Under the pieces are notes generated by a model, which was not told the DNA's origin, searched no databases, and was given only the letters and a program-made list of their open reading frames with translations. From NCBI GenBank assembly GCA_030654205.1, contig JAURXW010000530.1, positions 1 to 14,021 on the forward strand: a stretch of 14,021 bases of DNA. The letters run 5' to 3'. This document shows, piece by piece, positions 1 through 7,179 of this stretch. This stretch comes from Bacteriovorax sp. Lineage in GTDB: Bacteria > Bdellovibrionota > Bacteriovoracia > Bacteriovoracales > Bacteriovoracaceae. The translations under genes were made by a program, and so were the position numbers. How positions within the stretch are numbered: the first letter of the stretch is position 1; each line of letters opens with the position of its first letter.

Positions 1-1
1 T

Positions 2-232
2 AAGTCTGTAAATGTTGATTTAGGAAGTGCGCATGGAGAATATAAAATGGTCTCACTCATTTTAAAAAATGGTTCAACAATTGAATATTCTAAAAATGAT
101 TTTGAAGCTGGTTCATTACTATTAGGCAGCGTAGGAAATAAATTAAAAATAACTTCTTTGCAATATGCTAATTCAGTTTCACATTCTGAATCTGAAGATA
201 AACTAGTTAAAGGTTATGAAATTTCTAAATAA
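2..232 (+). CDS. C-terminal end of an unidentified protein (5' truncated by window edge)
   Basis: The frame is open from the first bases of the window to the TAA at 230-232, giving about 76 residues with no upstream stop. This is probably the end of a longer gene. An internal ATG at 47 with GGAG eight to nine bases upstream could start a 61-residue protein, but the residues before it (VDLGSAHGEYK) read like ordinary protein, so I favour the partial gene. The segment alternates hydrophobic and polar residues like beta strands. It shows no membrane helix, no cysteine and no motif I recognise. Function unknown. Confidence 0.6.
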   Translation, partial: KSVNVDLGSAHGEYKMVSLILKNGSTIEYSKNDFEAGSLLLGSVGNKLKITSLQYANSVSHSESEDKLVKGYEISK

Positions 233-256
233 AACTTTAACTCATATTCAAAATAC

Positions 257-283
257 AAAATGGCTCCGATAGGAGCCATTTTT
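257..283. terminator. Bidirectional intrinsic terminator
   Basis: AAAATGGCTCC (257-267) and GGAGCCATTTT (272-282) form an 11-bp stem with a GATA loop, followed by T-rich sequence on the plus strand. On the minus strand it is also followed by T-rich sequence. It sits between the end of the partial gene (232) and the end of the convergent methyltransferase gene (347), so it can serve both. Confidence 0.85.
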
Positions 284-346
284 ATTAAGTCTTTGTCTTT
301 GATAACAACTTTCGTATCGATTAGTAGAGCTTTAGACTGAGCCCAT

Positions 347-1153
347 TTATTGAAGAGTTGCCACATAAAGATTTCTTAAAATTAATTCTTTTTCGTGAAC
401 CTTTAAATTTCTTTTAGCTTCCGCTATTCTGCTTTTATAAATTTCACTATTTCCTTCCTCTATAAAACTAGCTTTTAATTCTTGGGCCACATGGAAACTT
501 TTTTCCCAAATCTTTTTTTCATTTACAGTAAAATCATAAGTCTCATATGCAAAACCCGATTGGGTAAGAGCAATGCCAACAGGTTTATTTTGTGGCAATA
601 AATCAAAGCTATTATCTGAAGGTTTTTTCGTTGAGCTATAAAAAACAATCAATTTCCCATTTGGTTTTAAAAAGCTTTTCATCGATTCAATGCATTTAGG
701 CATATCGCTTACAAAGTAAAGAGAGTCGATTAAAACAATGGCATCATATTGTTCAAAAATGACATCCTTTAAATTATTTAGATTCCCTACTAAAAAACTA
801 ACTTTTTCTTTTTTTGATTCTGTTCGAACTTGTGCGTCGCCAATTGCACCATAAGCAAAGTCAACTCCCGTAAAACTGGCTCCAGTTGAATCACTAATAA
901 ATTCACCAATTTTACCAATACCACAGCCTATATCTAAGAGATTATGAGATGAGTTTAAGTTTAAGCTGGTAAGTAATTTTTGCAATTGCTCCTCATCAAA
1001 CATATTGGCTTGGCATAAGTCTCGGCCATACACTTTTTCGCAAAAAATCGAATATGTCTTACTTTTGGAAGTAGCTAAATACATTTTACTAAATCCCTTA
1101 GCACCAAACAGGCGAATCATAGTCTTAAGAATAAATTGTTTAAAAATCATCAT
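347..1153 (-). CDS. Class I SAM-dependent methyltransferase
   Basis: Predicted S-adenosylmethionine-dependent methyltransferase of about 268 residues, probably cytosolic; the substrate cannot be told. Motif I, LLDIGCGIGKIG, lies at about residues 72-83 and is the SAM-binding loop. The acidic residue ending strand 2 is in TGVDFAYG (about D98). Motif YDAIVLIDSLYF and the later LKPNGKLIVFYS match strands 4 and 5 of the Rossmann-like fold (methyltransferase 25/11-like). The frame can start at 1165, but there the ATG has no ribosome site. Instead ATGGAGCTTTCT supplies GGAG six bases before an ATG at 1153, immediately followed by another ATG, so I start at 1153. The small membrane protein gene lies 56 bases upstream on the same strand and may be cotranscribed. 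The family is firm, the target unknown. Confidence 0.85.
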   Translation of the reverse strand: MMIFKQFILKTMIRLFGAKGFSKMYLATSKSKTYSIFCEKVYGRDLCQANMFDEEQLQKLLTSLNLNSSHNLLDIGCGIGKIGEFISDSTGASFTGVDFAYGAIGDAQVRTESKKEKVSFLVGNLNNLKDVIFEQYDAIVLIDSLYFVSDMPKCIESMKSFLKPNGKLIVFYSSTKKPSDNSFDLLPQNKPVGIALTQSGFAYETYDFTVNEKKIWEKSFHVAQELKASFIEEGNSEIYKSRIAEAKRNLKVHEKELILRNLYVATLQ

Positions 1154-1209
1154 AGAAAGCTCCATTAAAAAATTAAAGGTTGCAAAGCAAAAAAATTGGC
1201 AATGATGGT

Positions 1210-1458
1210 TTAATTAATTAGCGGATCTATACGTTGAAGAAAAAGAACTCTGATAAACGAGTCTGTGAATTTTAAATAAGAAAAAGAAAATCTTTTAACA
1301 AATTGGACTAAGCAAACATTAAGAATTGGTGAAAAAATAGTATAAATTAGGAATGTTGCAATAGCATGGATATCAAAATGAGTACCAAAAAATAACATGA
1401 TACAAATAGTTGTAAAAACTAATAAATCTTTAAATGTTTTTAAAACTATATCACTCAT
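1210..1458 (-). CDS. Small two-helix membrane protein, possibly leaderless
   Basis: An 82-residue product with two hydrophobic stretches (about residues 11-30, DLLVFTTICIMLFFG, and 33-55, HAIATFLIYTIFSPILNVCL), followed by a basic, aromatic tail. It would be an inner-membrane hairpin protein of unknown role; I recognise no family. The frame can be extended to a TTG at 1494, but that TTG is the first half of a perfect TTGACA -35 box and the ATG at 1482 is inside the promoter spacer. The first ATG that could lie on the transcript is at 1458, almost exactly at the predicted transcription start. It has no ribosome-binding site, which fits a leaderless message. The methyltransferase gene follows. 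It could also be non-coding leader RNA, so I am only moderately sure it is translated. Confidence 0.45.
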   Translation of the reverse strand: MSDIVLKTFKDLLVFTTICIMLFFGTHFDIHAIATFLIYTIFSPILNVCLVQFVKRFSFSYLKFTDSFIRVLFLQRIDPLIN

Positions 1459-1464
1459 GAGGTG

Positions 1465-1494
1465 CTTATATATTAATCGCATTATCAGTGTCAA
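1465..1494 (-). promoter_or_regulatory. Sigma-70-type promoter for the membrane protein/methyltransferase genes
   Basis: On the minus strand, TTGACA (1494-1489, perfect -35) is followed after 18 bases by TATAAG (1470-1465), or after 17 by ATATAA. The expected start point is near 1458, which is the A of an ATG. Confidence 0.6.
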
Positions 1495-1900
1495 TTGGAG
1501 TTTAAAGAATCTAAAATTTTATTGATCATAAAGGTAATACCTGCGACTCGCCCGAAATTACATGAATTGCTTGTCATTCGAATCAGAAGGCGCTAAAAAG
1601 CTGGATTTCTCCGGCCTGTTGTTTTGAAATATAGTTCCCAAAATATCGCTTGATTCGTTCTCTAGTGGATAACCGGTTTAAGCTAAGATCTTAAAATTCG
1701 ATCTTCAAGCTTGGTTCTTCAAAATACAGCCGTTATAATGACGAAAAATGAGAAGCATTTTTGGTGAATGGCCGATTAAGTTAATCAAAATTGAACAGGA
1801 TCAAAAAATTGTAGCATTGACCGATTAGGGCAAAGTTGTTTTGGTAACTTATCGGTCAAAGTCCTGTGGTGATGTCAGCCAAAGATAAAAAATGGACTAA
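1495..1900. other. Gene-free stretch with decayed reading-frame fragments
   Basis: About 400 bases without an intact gene. On the plus strand, one frame from 1748 reads 26 codons to a TAG (1826-1828) and then a further 19 protein-like codons to a TAA at 1886-1888, as if one gene piece had acquired a stop. On the minus strand, 39 codons are open from 1677 to a stop at 1560-1558, containing PLENESSDILG and NNRPEKSSFLAPS. The composition appears less AT-rich than the adjacent intergenic DNA. I see no transposase motif and no RNA gene. It may be the remnant of an inserted element or a lost gene. Confidence 0.35.
1817..1859. repeat. Inverted repeat TTGACCGAT ... ATCGGTCAA
   Basis: TTGACCGAT at 1817-1825 and its exact reverse complement at 1851-1859 are separated by 25 bases. 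A related direct copy of the core, GGCCGATTAAG (1770-1780) against GACCGATTAGG (1819-1829), lies just to the left. There is no T-tract, so it is not an intrinsic terminator. It could be an element end or a binding-site cluster. Confidence 0.5.
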
Positions 1901-2620
1901 TTATTTTTTTCTACCTCTTAATCTTCCTAATAAAAAGAAAACGACAAAATAAATCCATGCAATGTCTATCAAAAGCTCAATGGAGTAAAACCATAATTGC
2001 TCCTTTGAGACCATTTCAGAATTTAATTTTTCATCAACTATGCTTAATTCAATAATGTAAACAAGATAGCCCAATAATAGAAGTATGCAATTTAGAACAA
2101 TTCCTGATGTGGAATTACCTTTGTAAAGTGAATGCCAATTTAAATCGATAAAACTCATTACAAAATCGATTAACAACGAGAGTGATAGTACGCATACAAC
2201 AAAAACAAAAAATTCATCAAATTTGTCATTCACTTTGATAAATTTATTTTTATACAAGAAAATAATTGCTAAAGCAGAACTAAAAGTAATCGTCACTGAT
2301 TGAATAATTATTCCATTCATTCGTTGTTCAAATACGCCGGAAAGGCTTCCTAATAAAACTCCGAAACAGATCGCAATTGCAAAGGCGATGTATCTTGTAA
2401 AAGAAAACTTTTGATCTGCAAGTCGATAAAGCAAAAACAACAAAAAAGGGCAGATGAACATTGGCCAACCAACCCCATGCTGAATTTCATTTCCTATAAG
2501 ATTAGACCTAACAAGATTCCAATAGAGGAAAGCTGTCAAAAAACTGATTACAATCAGAGTGTGAGTTTTCTTTTTAATCTCATTAAGCTGTAATTGAATT
2601 TGATTTCCATCAAGTGACAT
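1901..2620 (-). CDS. Bax inhibitor-1-like (YccA/BaxI_1 type) integral membrane protein
   Basis: A 239-residue protein with about seven hydrophobic helices, expected in the inner membrane. The middle segment, VFEQRMNGIIIQSVTITFSS followed by a helix and LYKNKFIKVNDKF, resembles the BaxI_1 (PF12811) pattern of a cytoplasmic FE/PGI..Q turn, a helix and LYxxxxIxVTxxF. The tail, LWFYSIELLIDIAWIYFVVF then LLGRLRGRKK, matches the family ending of a WY..L helix with a leucine- and arginine-rich C-terminus. Family members are linked to membrane stress and calcium leak; the role here is unknown. The frame extends to a TTG at 2647, but AAGGAG lies five bases before the ATG at 2620, so that is the start. 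The assignment is from recalled motif pattern, and the protein is a divergent member. Confidence 0.65.
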   Translation of the reverse strand: MSLDGNQIQLQLNEIKKKTHTLIVISFLTAFLYWNLVRSNLIGNEIQHGVGWPMFICPFLLFLLYRLADQKFSFTRYIAFAIAICFGVLLGSLSGVFEQRMNGIIIQSVTITFSSALAIIFLYKNKFIKVNDKFDEFFVFVVCVLSLSLLIDFVMSFIDLNWHSLYKGNSTSGIVLNCILLLLGYLVYIIELSIVDEKLNSEMVSKEQLWFYSIELLIDIAWIYFVVFFLLGRLRGRKK

Positions 2621-2853
2621 ACTTGCTCCTTTTACTATCTTTCCCAAAGATCGGAATCTTTCTTGAAATATTTAGATTTTTAAATTTGATTGGTTACAAT
2701 ACTTCTTGGATGTTGTTTTAAAAGGAATTCTTGTGAGTCTATAAATAGTAGAGGTAGTTCTCAGTGTCTATCTTATTAGTGCTTCTTGCAAATCAAACAT
2801 ATGATTTAAAATGATTTGTATACTCAAACTTTAAGGACGGCCCTTGTCATCTT

Positions 2854-3669
2854 TTACGTTTTAATTAAATTATAAAAATCAATATTAAACCCATACATAA
2901 CTTCCTCTTTAGACGGTTTCACAGTGTCAACATAACGTTCAATCAATTGCAACATTTCAGATCTCAGTTTTTCAGCGTCGATTTTGGATAAAGTTGAAAC
3001 TGTCGAATAATGAATATCATTTCGATTGTCATTCATGAGCGATTGAATTGCAGCTATTCGCCAATTAGTATGGTGTTGATGGATAAGTGGAGACTCGCGA
3101 TTTAAATGCACTTGGGTGAGCCCCGGAGAGAGTATTCTCTTTTCATCCTTGAGAATATTCGCCTGAATTAAAAACAAAAGTACTTTTCCTACTACTTCTT
3201 CAGGAATTTTAAGCGCATGAGAAATAGATTTGGCATCGCTGTATTCAGGCAAACTACTTAGAACATGTACGGCCAAGTAGTGCCATGAGCTGTAATAAGT
3301 CGATTGCTCTGCTTCAGAAAGTATTTTTGAATCACCGACTCGTTCTTTGATGTTGTGATGTTGATCGAGAAGAATTTTTAATTCTTCATTGAAATGTCCT
3401 CGTAATTCATTAGTTCCAGCACGAGCAAGTTCTACCAACAGTAAAAAATATTTTCTTTCTCGCAATTTTAAATTTAAAAACTTTGCGACCCCAAATGCTT
3501 GCTCGAGACTGAAGTGAGCCTCGCCATTTAAAACATGTGAAATGTACCCACTTTGACATCCTAAAGCCTCAGCAAGCTTCGACCTAAAGCCTCGCTCATA
3601 AGACTTTCTAGACTGTTCTACGGACTCTAAGTAATACTTGTAATCTTTATAATCAAAAGCTGTTTTCAT
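2854..3669 (-). CDS. TIGR02147/DUF4423-type HTH regulator
   Basis: A 271-residue protein that looks like a soluble DNA-binding regulator of the TIGR02147 family, known from Fibrobacter and abundant in Bdellovibrio-like bacteria. It begins with the characteristic FDYKDYKYYLE segment. A helix-turn-helix follows at about residues 30-65 (KLAEALGCQSGYISHVLNG, then SLEQAFGVAKFLNL), then the family signature ERKYFLLLVELARAG (about 72-86). The remainder is the alpha-helical DUF4423-like part, with a winged-helix-like segment near SISHALKIPEEVVGKVLLFL. The start at 3669 is ATG without a clear ribosome site, but an extended -10 promoter lies 43 bases upstream. It is divergent from the XRE gene at 3812, so the two probably share a control region. 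No target is known. Confidence 0.85.
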   Translation of the reverse strand: MKTAFDYKDYKYYLESVEQSRKSYERGFRSKLAEALGCQSGYISHVLNGEAHFSLEQAFGVAKFLNLKLRERKYFLLLVELARAGTNELRGHFNEELKILLDQHHNIKERVGDSKILSEAEQSTYYSSWHYLAVHVLSSLPEYSDAKSISHALKIPEEVVGKVLLFLIQANILKDEKRILSPGLTQVHLNRESPLIHQHHTNWRIAAIQSLMNDNRNDIHYSTVSTLSKIDAEKLRSEMLQLIERYVDTVKPSKEEVMYGFNIDFYNLIKT

Positions 3670-3711
3670 AATAAATCAAGTAGATGTATGACATTTTTTA
3701 CTAACACTAAA

Positions 3712-3720
3712 ATTATATCA
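3712..3720 (-). promoter_or_regulatory. Extended -10 promoter for the TIGR02147-type gene
   Basis: The minus strand reads TGATATAAT, a perfect -10 box with the TGN extension, about 40 bases before the ATG at 3669. No good -35 is present, as expected for extended -10 promoters. Confidence 0.55.
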
Positions 3721-3811
3721 TGATTATTTATTTTATTTAAGTATTAATTATTACCCAATGAGTTAAGTTGCTCTTCAAGAAGCTAACGGGAAGCAGGCAG
3801 GAGATATCAAA

Positions 3812-4108
3812 ATGGAAACAATTAAAGAATCACTAGGACAACGTCTTGAGCGCCTTCGCAAAGAGCGTAATCTCACGGCAAAGGCCATGTCGAGATTGAT
3901 AGATATTCCAGAAAGCACTTACCGCGAATGGGAATATGGACGTGGCTTAAAGCTTCCACCCTGTCAAAAAATTAGTCAGGTGTTAGGTATTTCAGTCAGC
4001 GAATTGATAACTGGTGAAGGACCAAAATGGAAAAATCATCTCGAAGATCTTGAGACGCTTGAACAAAATTTGCGTGAAATACGATTAAAATTGAGTTCGC
4101 TGATTTAG
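3812..4108 (+). CDS. Small XRE-family (Cro/C1-type) HTH protein
   Basis: A 98-residue DNA-binding protein. Residues about 8-65 form an HTH_3 domain: LGQRLERLRKERNLTAKAMS, then recognition helix IPESTYREWEYGRG, then KISQVLGISVSELITGEG. The tail (about 72-98, LEDLETLEQNLREIRLKLSS) has heptad-spaced leucines and probably forms a coiled coil for dimerisation. CAGGAG lies eight bases before the ATG, supporting the start. The gene is divergent from the TIGR02147-type regulator across 142 very AT-rich bases. The pairing suggests mutual or autoregulation, but no operator can be assigned. No antitoxin partner or prophage gene lies beside it. The 144 bases downstream hold no clear gene or terminator. 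Confidence 0.85.
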   Translation: METIKESLGQRLERLRKERNLTAKAMSRLIDIPESTYREWEYGRGLKLPPCQKISQVLGISVSELITGEGPKWKNHLEDLETLEQNLREIRLKLSSLI

Positions 4109-4252
4109 CACGGAAAACGGATGAATTTATTAAAGAATTTGAAAATATGGCATGTATTTAGCAATTAAGATAAAGCATGAAGAACTGAGAAAATAAGAAA
4201 AAATAAGGATAGCTTTTAATCAAAATAACTTACTAAACAATAGGGAATAAAA

Positions 4253-5359
4253 ATGAATATCAAGAACAAAAAAACAAATCTTATAACTTTAATCTGTGCC
4301 CTTGGTATGACGTGGACATGTTCCGCCTATGCGGCTTCCAAAGGAACTAATAGTGGTGGCGGTGGTGATGCATCTGAAACGCGAGTTAATGAGATTAGAT
4401 CTGATATCTTGAAATGGATTAAAAATGGTGGAGCTAAGGAATTAGAACTTAACAGCATTTCTTACGATGATTATGTAAAGAGAATGACTGACATTTTACA
4501 ACCAAAAAATGTTGTAGTCGGCTTTGTCGTAAAAGATAATGAAGCAAATAAAGAGCTGCAGGTAAATGTGAAGGGTGCGCCTAAAACATGCAGAGGCTTT
4601 TATTCAAAAATTGACTCTCTCCCTCACATATTATGTAACATTTCTCGATTTGAAAATACATCTGAGTCAAAACAATATGAATTAATTCACCATGAGTATG
4701 CAGGGCTCGTTAATGTTGAAAAAAACAAGGGAGCAGCTTCTGATTATGAAATTTCTACACAAATTACAGATTATCTAGAGTCAAAAAATGTTCTGAAGCT
4801 TGCGGTGAAAACTCTAGTAAAGCTTGATTCAAACTTACAGTTAAAATTAGTTGAAACAGAAAAGGCACTTAACTTGTGTTCGCTTGAAATGCCAAGAGTT
4901 GATAGCAATAGAGTTTCTAAGTATAGAAAAAGTGTAAATTTAATTCCAGAAATGGCCATTAGAAAAATATATCTAGAAAATAGACTAACCCAAATTACGA
5001 AAATAACTTTGATTTCTCAACAAGAGAATCGCAAAAATGAAAACGGAATGTTTTCAAAAGGTTCTGTCTTAAAATTATTGCAAGTATATAAAGTTGAAGC
5101 AGGAATTGATTCGAGTGAACTAAGTTTTTTAGCTGAAATATATATTGATGATGGTAAAATGAGAGGCTATGAGTTTGAAAAAACAGATTCAATAGGCAGA
5201 ATTATAGAGTTAGGAACTAAATGTTTCTTTACGGCATATAGTTTTAATAATTATGTTGATATTGAAATTTTTAACAATAAAACAAATTCAACAATCTACA
5301 GCGATCGCTTAGAACAGTTTACCTTTTATAACACGGATTTTACAATTCAAAATCCTTAA
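4253..5359 (+). CDS. Secreted protein with HHEYAG motif, Bdellovibrio-type family of unknown function
   Basis: A 368-residue exported protein. Residues 1-27 form a Sec signal peptide (basic start, hydrophobic core, AYA cleavage site), followed by a glycine-rich linker (SGGGGDAS). The first mature half (about 40-180) contains two cysteines, C113 and C128, that could pair, and the motif LIHHEYAG (H146, H147, E148). I recall this pattern, followed by a DYEISTQITDYL-like segment, from paralogous secreted proteins of Bdellovibrio and Bacteriovorax. It is zincin-like in look but is not a full HExxH, so protease activity is not claimed. The second half (about 185-368) looks like a separate domain with helices and then beta strands. 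GGGA sits six bases before the ATG. The second secreted-protein gene starts 57 bases downstream and may be cotranscribed. Confidence 0.7.
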   Translation: MNIKNKKTNLITLICALGMTWTCSAYAASKGTNSGGGGDASETRVNEIRSDILKWIKNGGAKELELNSISYDDYVKRMTDILQPKNVVVGFVVKDNEANKELQVNVKGAPKTCRGFYSKIDSLPHILCNISRFENTSESKQYELIHHEYAGLVNVEKNKGAASDYEISTQITDYLESKNVLKLAVKTLVKLDSNLQLKLVETEKALNLCSLEMPRVDSNRVSKYRKSVNLIPEMAIRKIYLENRLTQITKITLISQQENRKNENGMFSKGSVLKLLQVYKVEAGIDSSELSFLAEIYIDDGKMRGYEFEKTDSIGRIIELGTKCFFTAYSFNNYVDIEIFNNKTNSTIYSDRLEQFTFYNTDFTIQNP

Positions 5360-5416
5360 TAAGTATTGAAAATATAAAAATGCTCATAAACTATTGTGCA
5401 CAAAAAAGGGACCTAT

Positions 5417-6604
5417 ATGAAAAAACTTATCGCAATTTTGAGTTTACTATTTATAAATTTATTAGTTTCCGCCGATGTAATTGCTAACTCGCATGCAACT
5501 AAAGGATTCGAATGTGCTGGAAAAACGGATGAGGGAAAATCCTTTTCAATTGCCGTCAGCTTCAATGTCCTTGAGTCGTTCCCGTCTCAAGACAGTGTCA
5601 ATCTCAATATAGATGGAGAGGAATATGGAAGGTATGGTCACCATGGTTTTTCTTATGCTCCTGGAGTGAGAGTGATGCGTGAAAGCATTGGATATGGGGA
5701 AAATATTCTTATCACGAATCCCGACATCGATGGTAAAGTTAATATTGATTTGAAAAACATCTCAAGCTCTAAAAATTCTTCCTCGAATATATCGCTTCGT
5801 GCATCTGGTATTAAATGCAAGTACCTCAACATCGAAGATTTCGGTGATTTAAGTGGACTTGAACTTAAAAAAGACAGGCCCTTTGAAACGCTAGCAATAG
5901 ACGCACTTGCCATCGGTTATGAGAATACCCTTTTAAGACTTGTCGATATTTTACAACATCTTATTGAGCCTTCTAGTGATGTTTTTCTTACCTACCAAGG
6001 ACTTTTCTTAAGTAATAATGTTGATTTGCAAGGACGTTTCGATTCTATTCGTTCGGGATGGACTCAGATTTTATCTTCTATGCTTAATACTCCAACTATT
6101 AGCGCCTCGGTCTCGGCAGAACTTGTAGCTCAATTTTATCAAAAACATCCAGAGGCAGCTGCGGATATCGCAGCCATAACACTTGGAAACTGGCAGAGGA
6201 TTGCCCTCGATACTGTGAGTGCTCGAAAACTTTTTGTGAAACTAGCCCCGCAGTTTAATATTGTCTTTGCAAAGAAGAGGTATGATTTTTATTCTGCTTT
6301 AAGTTCAGTCATTATGCCGAAAACGTTAGGCAATCTCCCAGAGCGTATGCACGCGCTTGAACTGTTATTTTCTTCGGTTGAGAATGATAACAACTTATCT
6401 GGAATGCTTATTGTTGTGTACAAGGACCTCGAAGCAGATGAGTTCGAAGACATTGTACAAAACGTAATACCACGCCTATTGAAAGCCCCTAACTATGGTC
6501 CAAGCACCATTGAAATGCTATTAAGTATTGCCTCAAAGCAATCAAAGCCTGAGCACCGTAAAGCGATCGAAGGATTAGTGGGCGACCAGGCAGAATTCAA
6601 TTAA
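5417..6604 (+). CDS. Secreted protein of unknown function, beta plus helical domains
   Basis: A 395-residue exported protein that I do not recognise. The signal peptide covers about residues 1-19 or 1-25 (MKKLIAILSLLFINLLVSA; cleavage after VSA or ANS). Residues about 28-140 look like a beta-rich domain bounded by C33 and C134, the only two cysteines I noticed in the mature chain, which may form a disulfide. Residues about 150-395 are mostly helical, with spaced leucines (for example ALAIGYENTLLRLVDILQHL), possibly an armadillo or HEAT-like solenoid. The frame can begin at a GTG at 5396, but AGGGAC lies shortly before the ATG at 5417 and the signal peptide starts there, so I use 5417. An imperfect terminator follows at 6672. 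Confidence 0.7.
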   Translation: MKKLIAILSLLFINLLVSADVIANSHATKGFECAGKTDEGKSFSIAVSFNVLESFPSQDSVNLNIDGEEYGRYGHHGFSYAPGVRVMRESIGYGENILITNPDIDGKVNIDLKNISSSKNSSSNISLRASGIKCKYLNIEDFGDLSGLELKKDRPFETLAIDALAIGYENTLLRLVDILQHLIEPSSDVFLTYQGLFLSNNVDLQGRFDSIRSGWTQILSSMLNTPTISASVSAELVAQFYQKHPEAAADIAAITLGNWQRIALDTVSARKLFVKLAPQFNIVFAKKRYDFYSALSSVIMPKTLGNLPERMHALELLFSSVENDNNLSGMLIVVYKDLEADEFEDIVQNVIPRLLKAPNYGPSTIEMLLSIASKQSKPEHRKAIEGLVGDQAEFN

Positions 6605-6671
6605 GAGTCTAAACCAGTACTCAGCTAAACGATAGACAACTTTCAAATTAAAGACTTCATACAAAATCAGA

Positions 6672-6700
6672 GGCCAGGTTTAAAACCCTGGCCCTTGTTC
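6672..6700 (+). terminator. Probable intrinsic terminator after the secreted-protein gene
   Basis: GGCCAGG (6672-6678) pairs with CCTGGCC (6687-6693) as a 7-bp GC-rich stem with an 8-base loop, followed by CTTGTTCGTT, a weak T-tract. It lies 68 bases after the stop at 6604 and also faces the convergent lepB remnant. Confidence 0.6.
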
Positions 6701-6734
6701 GTTCAGGATAGTATTTCAAATAAATATCGAAATA

Positions 6735-7028
6735 TTATAAAATTACTTTTCCAATTCTTGATGGAGTAAAACTCAAACCTAATTCTGAAAAAGGCAGTGT
6801 TAGAGACATCCACACAACCAAAGCTTTTCCTTTGATATTTTCGTTAGGTACAAATCCCCAATAAAGGGAGTCAGCTGAAAAGTCACGATTATCCCCCATT
6901 ACAAAATATTTTTCTGTTGGAACTTTAAAATGAGCTATCGTATCCGCTCTAGTTTCTCTATTCATTGTTTGAATTGCAAACTCACGATTTTGTCCTTTGA
7001 TAAGATCTGCTCTTGCCAAAACAAGCAC
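6735..7028 (-). pseudogene. lepB: C-terminal remnant of signal peptidase I (lepB)
   Basis: The 97-residue frame carries signal peptidase I box E, FVMGDNRDFSADSLYWGFVP, then NIKGKALVVWMSL and the terminal SRIGKVIL, closely like the end of E. coli LepB. The membrane anchor, the catalytic serine (box B) and the catalytic lysine (box D) are absent. The frame opens with a GTG at 7028 and is closed by a TGA at 7040-7038 just upstream. Only about 140 bases separate it from the plus-strand FecR gene, too few to encode the missing half. It therefore cannot be an active peptidase and is best read as a decayed or truncated paralogue. A functional lepB must lie elsewhere. A short open piece in another frame upstream (about 7110-7042) may be part of the same remnant. 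Confidence 0.8.
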
Positions 7029-7118
7029 AAATACTGGTCACTTCAATCTAATCCCCAAATTATCCCATCCAATAATCCAGTACTTAATTTCTTTCAAATC
7101 TCCCCTAAAGAAGTGCTC

Positions 7119-7124
7119 TATAAT
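7119..7124 (+). promoter_or_regulatory. -10 box of the FecR gene promoter
   Basis: A perfect TATAAT lies 55 bases before the ATG at 7180, with a start point expected near 7131 and a leader of about 49 bases. No convincing -35 is seen at 16-18 bases upstream, which may indicate activator dependence. Confidence 0.45.
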
Positions 7125-7179
7125 TAACGAAGAGCTATTTAGGCTAATCCCTTAAAGTATCTAATAAGTAAGGATTTTT

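Noticed and set aside
1005..1205. Plus-strand open frame of 66 codons antisense to the methyltransferase start
   Set aside because: It lies opposite a well-supported gene, has no ribosome site and no recognisable protein pattern.
1817..1859. The inverted repeat as an integron attC site or intrinsic terminator
   Set aside because: There are no RYYYAAC/GTTRRRY core boxes and no integrase, and there is no T-tract after the repeat on either strand.
4085..4140. Short coding-like run (DLARKTDEFIKEFENMAC) in another frame over the end of the XRE gene
   Set aside because: It has no start codon with a ribosome site and is too short. The XRE gene already ends naturally after a coiled-coil tail, so a frameshift is not needed to explain it.
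4253..5359. The HHEYAG protein as a zinc metalloprotease
   Set aside because: The motif is HHExxG, not HExxH, and no third ligand could be placed, so protease activity is not supported by the sequence alone.
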